Notes under the pieces: model-generated
What the model was told of the DNA's origin: nothing
Databases searched by the model: none
Seen by the model: the letters and a program-made list of their open reading frames with translations, nothing else
Program-made: the position numbers and the translations under genes
NCBI GenBank assembly: GCA_045837725.1
Contig: JBEWZL010000132.1
Span: 124,001-188,000, forward strand
DNA: 64,000 bases
Direction of reading: 5' to 3'
Origin: Vermamoeba vermiformis
Lineage: Eukaryota > Tubulinea > Echinamoebida
Shown: positions 62,148 to 64,000 of the stretch, in pieces
Position numbering within the stretch: position 1 is the first letter of the stretch
Layout: the number at the start of each line of letters is the position of its first letter

Positions 62148-64000
<1,853 letters not shown>

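Overview
This is a eukaryotic nuclear window: about 30 protein genes in 64 kb on both strands. Most are split by short GT-AG introns (roughly 45 to 170 bp), and phases stay consistent across up to 19 exons. The gene set points to an amoebozoan: a short IQGAP-related RasGAP of the DGAP1/RgaA type, GABA-B-like family 3 receptors, a Ras with a CaaX tail, RasGEF and F-box proteins, and repeats of the 'CHENGAPWD' type. The lineage within Amoebozoa cannot be fixed by eye. I saw no virus-like element, LTR element, transposon, rRNA, tRNA or CRISPR array.

Layout. 0-9.5 kb: RING/TRAF zinc-finger protein (cut by the left edge), a doubtful small gene, an alpha-crystallin-like nuclear protein, a short-chain dehydrogenase, an F-box/DUF1963 protein, a BRCT-like protein and complex I subunit NDUFS8. 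9.9-22 kb: a SIR2/macro-like protein, a decayed tail-module copy, and two tandem GABA-B-like receptors separated by an intronless gene whose C-terminal tail matches the decayed copy. 22-28 kb: two F-box/ankyrin-like paralogues flanking, on the other strand, an F-box protein fused to a Ras-like GTPase. 28-38 kb: a small unknown gene, the IQGAP-type RasGAP and a RasGEF-RGS fusion. 39-47 kb: phytanoyl-CoA dioxygenase, a methyltransferase, a T4 Rnl1-like RNA ligase, Ras and cystinosin. 47-54 kb: a 1662-residue ankyrin-RhoGEF-PH-Kelch-kinase protein. 54-59 kb: two tandem DUF262-DUF1524-RAMA proteins resembling the bacterial GmrSD modification-dependent nuclease with an added modified-DNA reader domain. 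59-64 kb: PMP3, a Nudix hydrolase, a small membrane protein and UBA5 (cut by the right edge).

Functional threads. Small-GTPase signalling is heavily represented: Ras, F-box-Ras, RasGEF-RGS, IQGAP-type RasGAP, and a RhoGEF-kinase beside receptors of the G-protein-coupled fold. A second thread is made of domains known from bacterial defence: SIR2 plus macro-like, and GmrSD plus RAMA. The second is the best candidate for an undescribed system; its role is inferred from domain content only.
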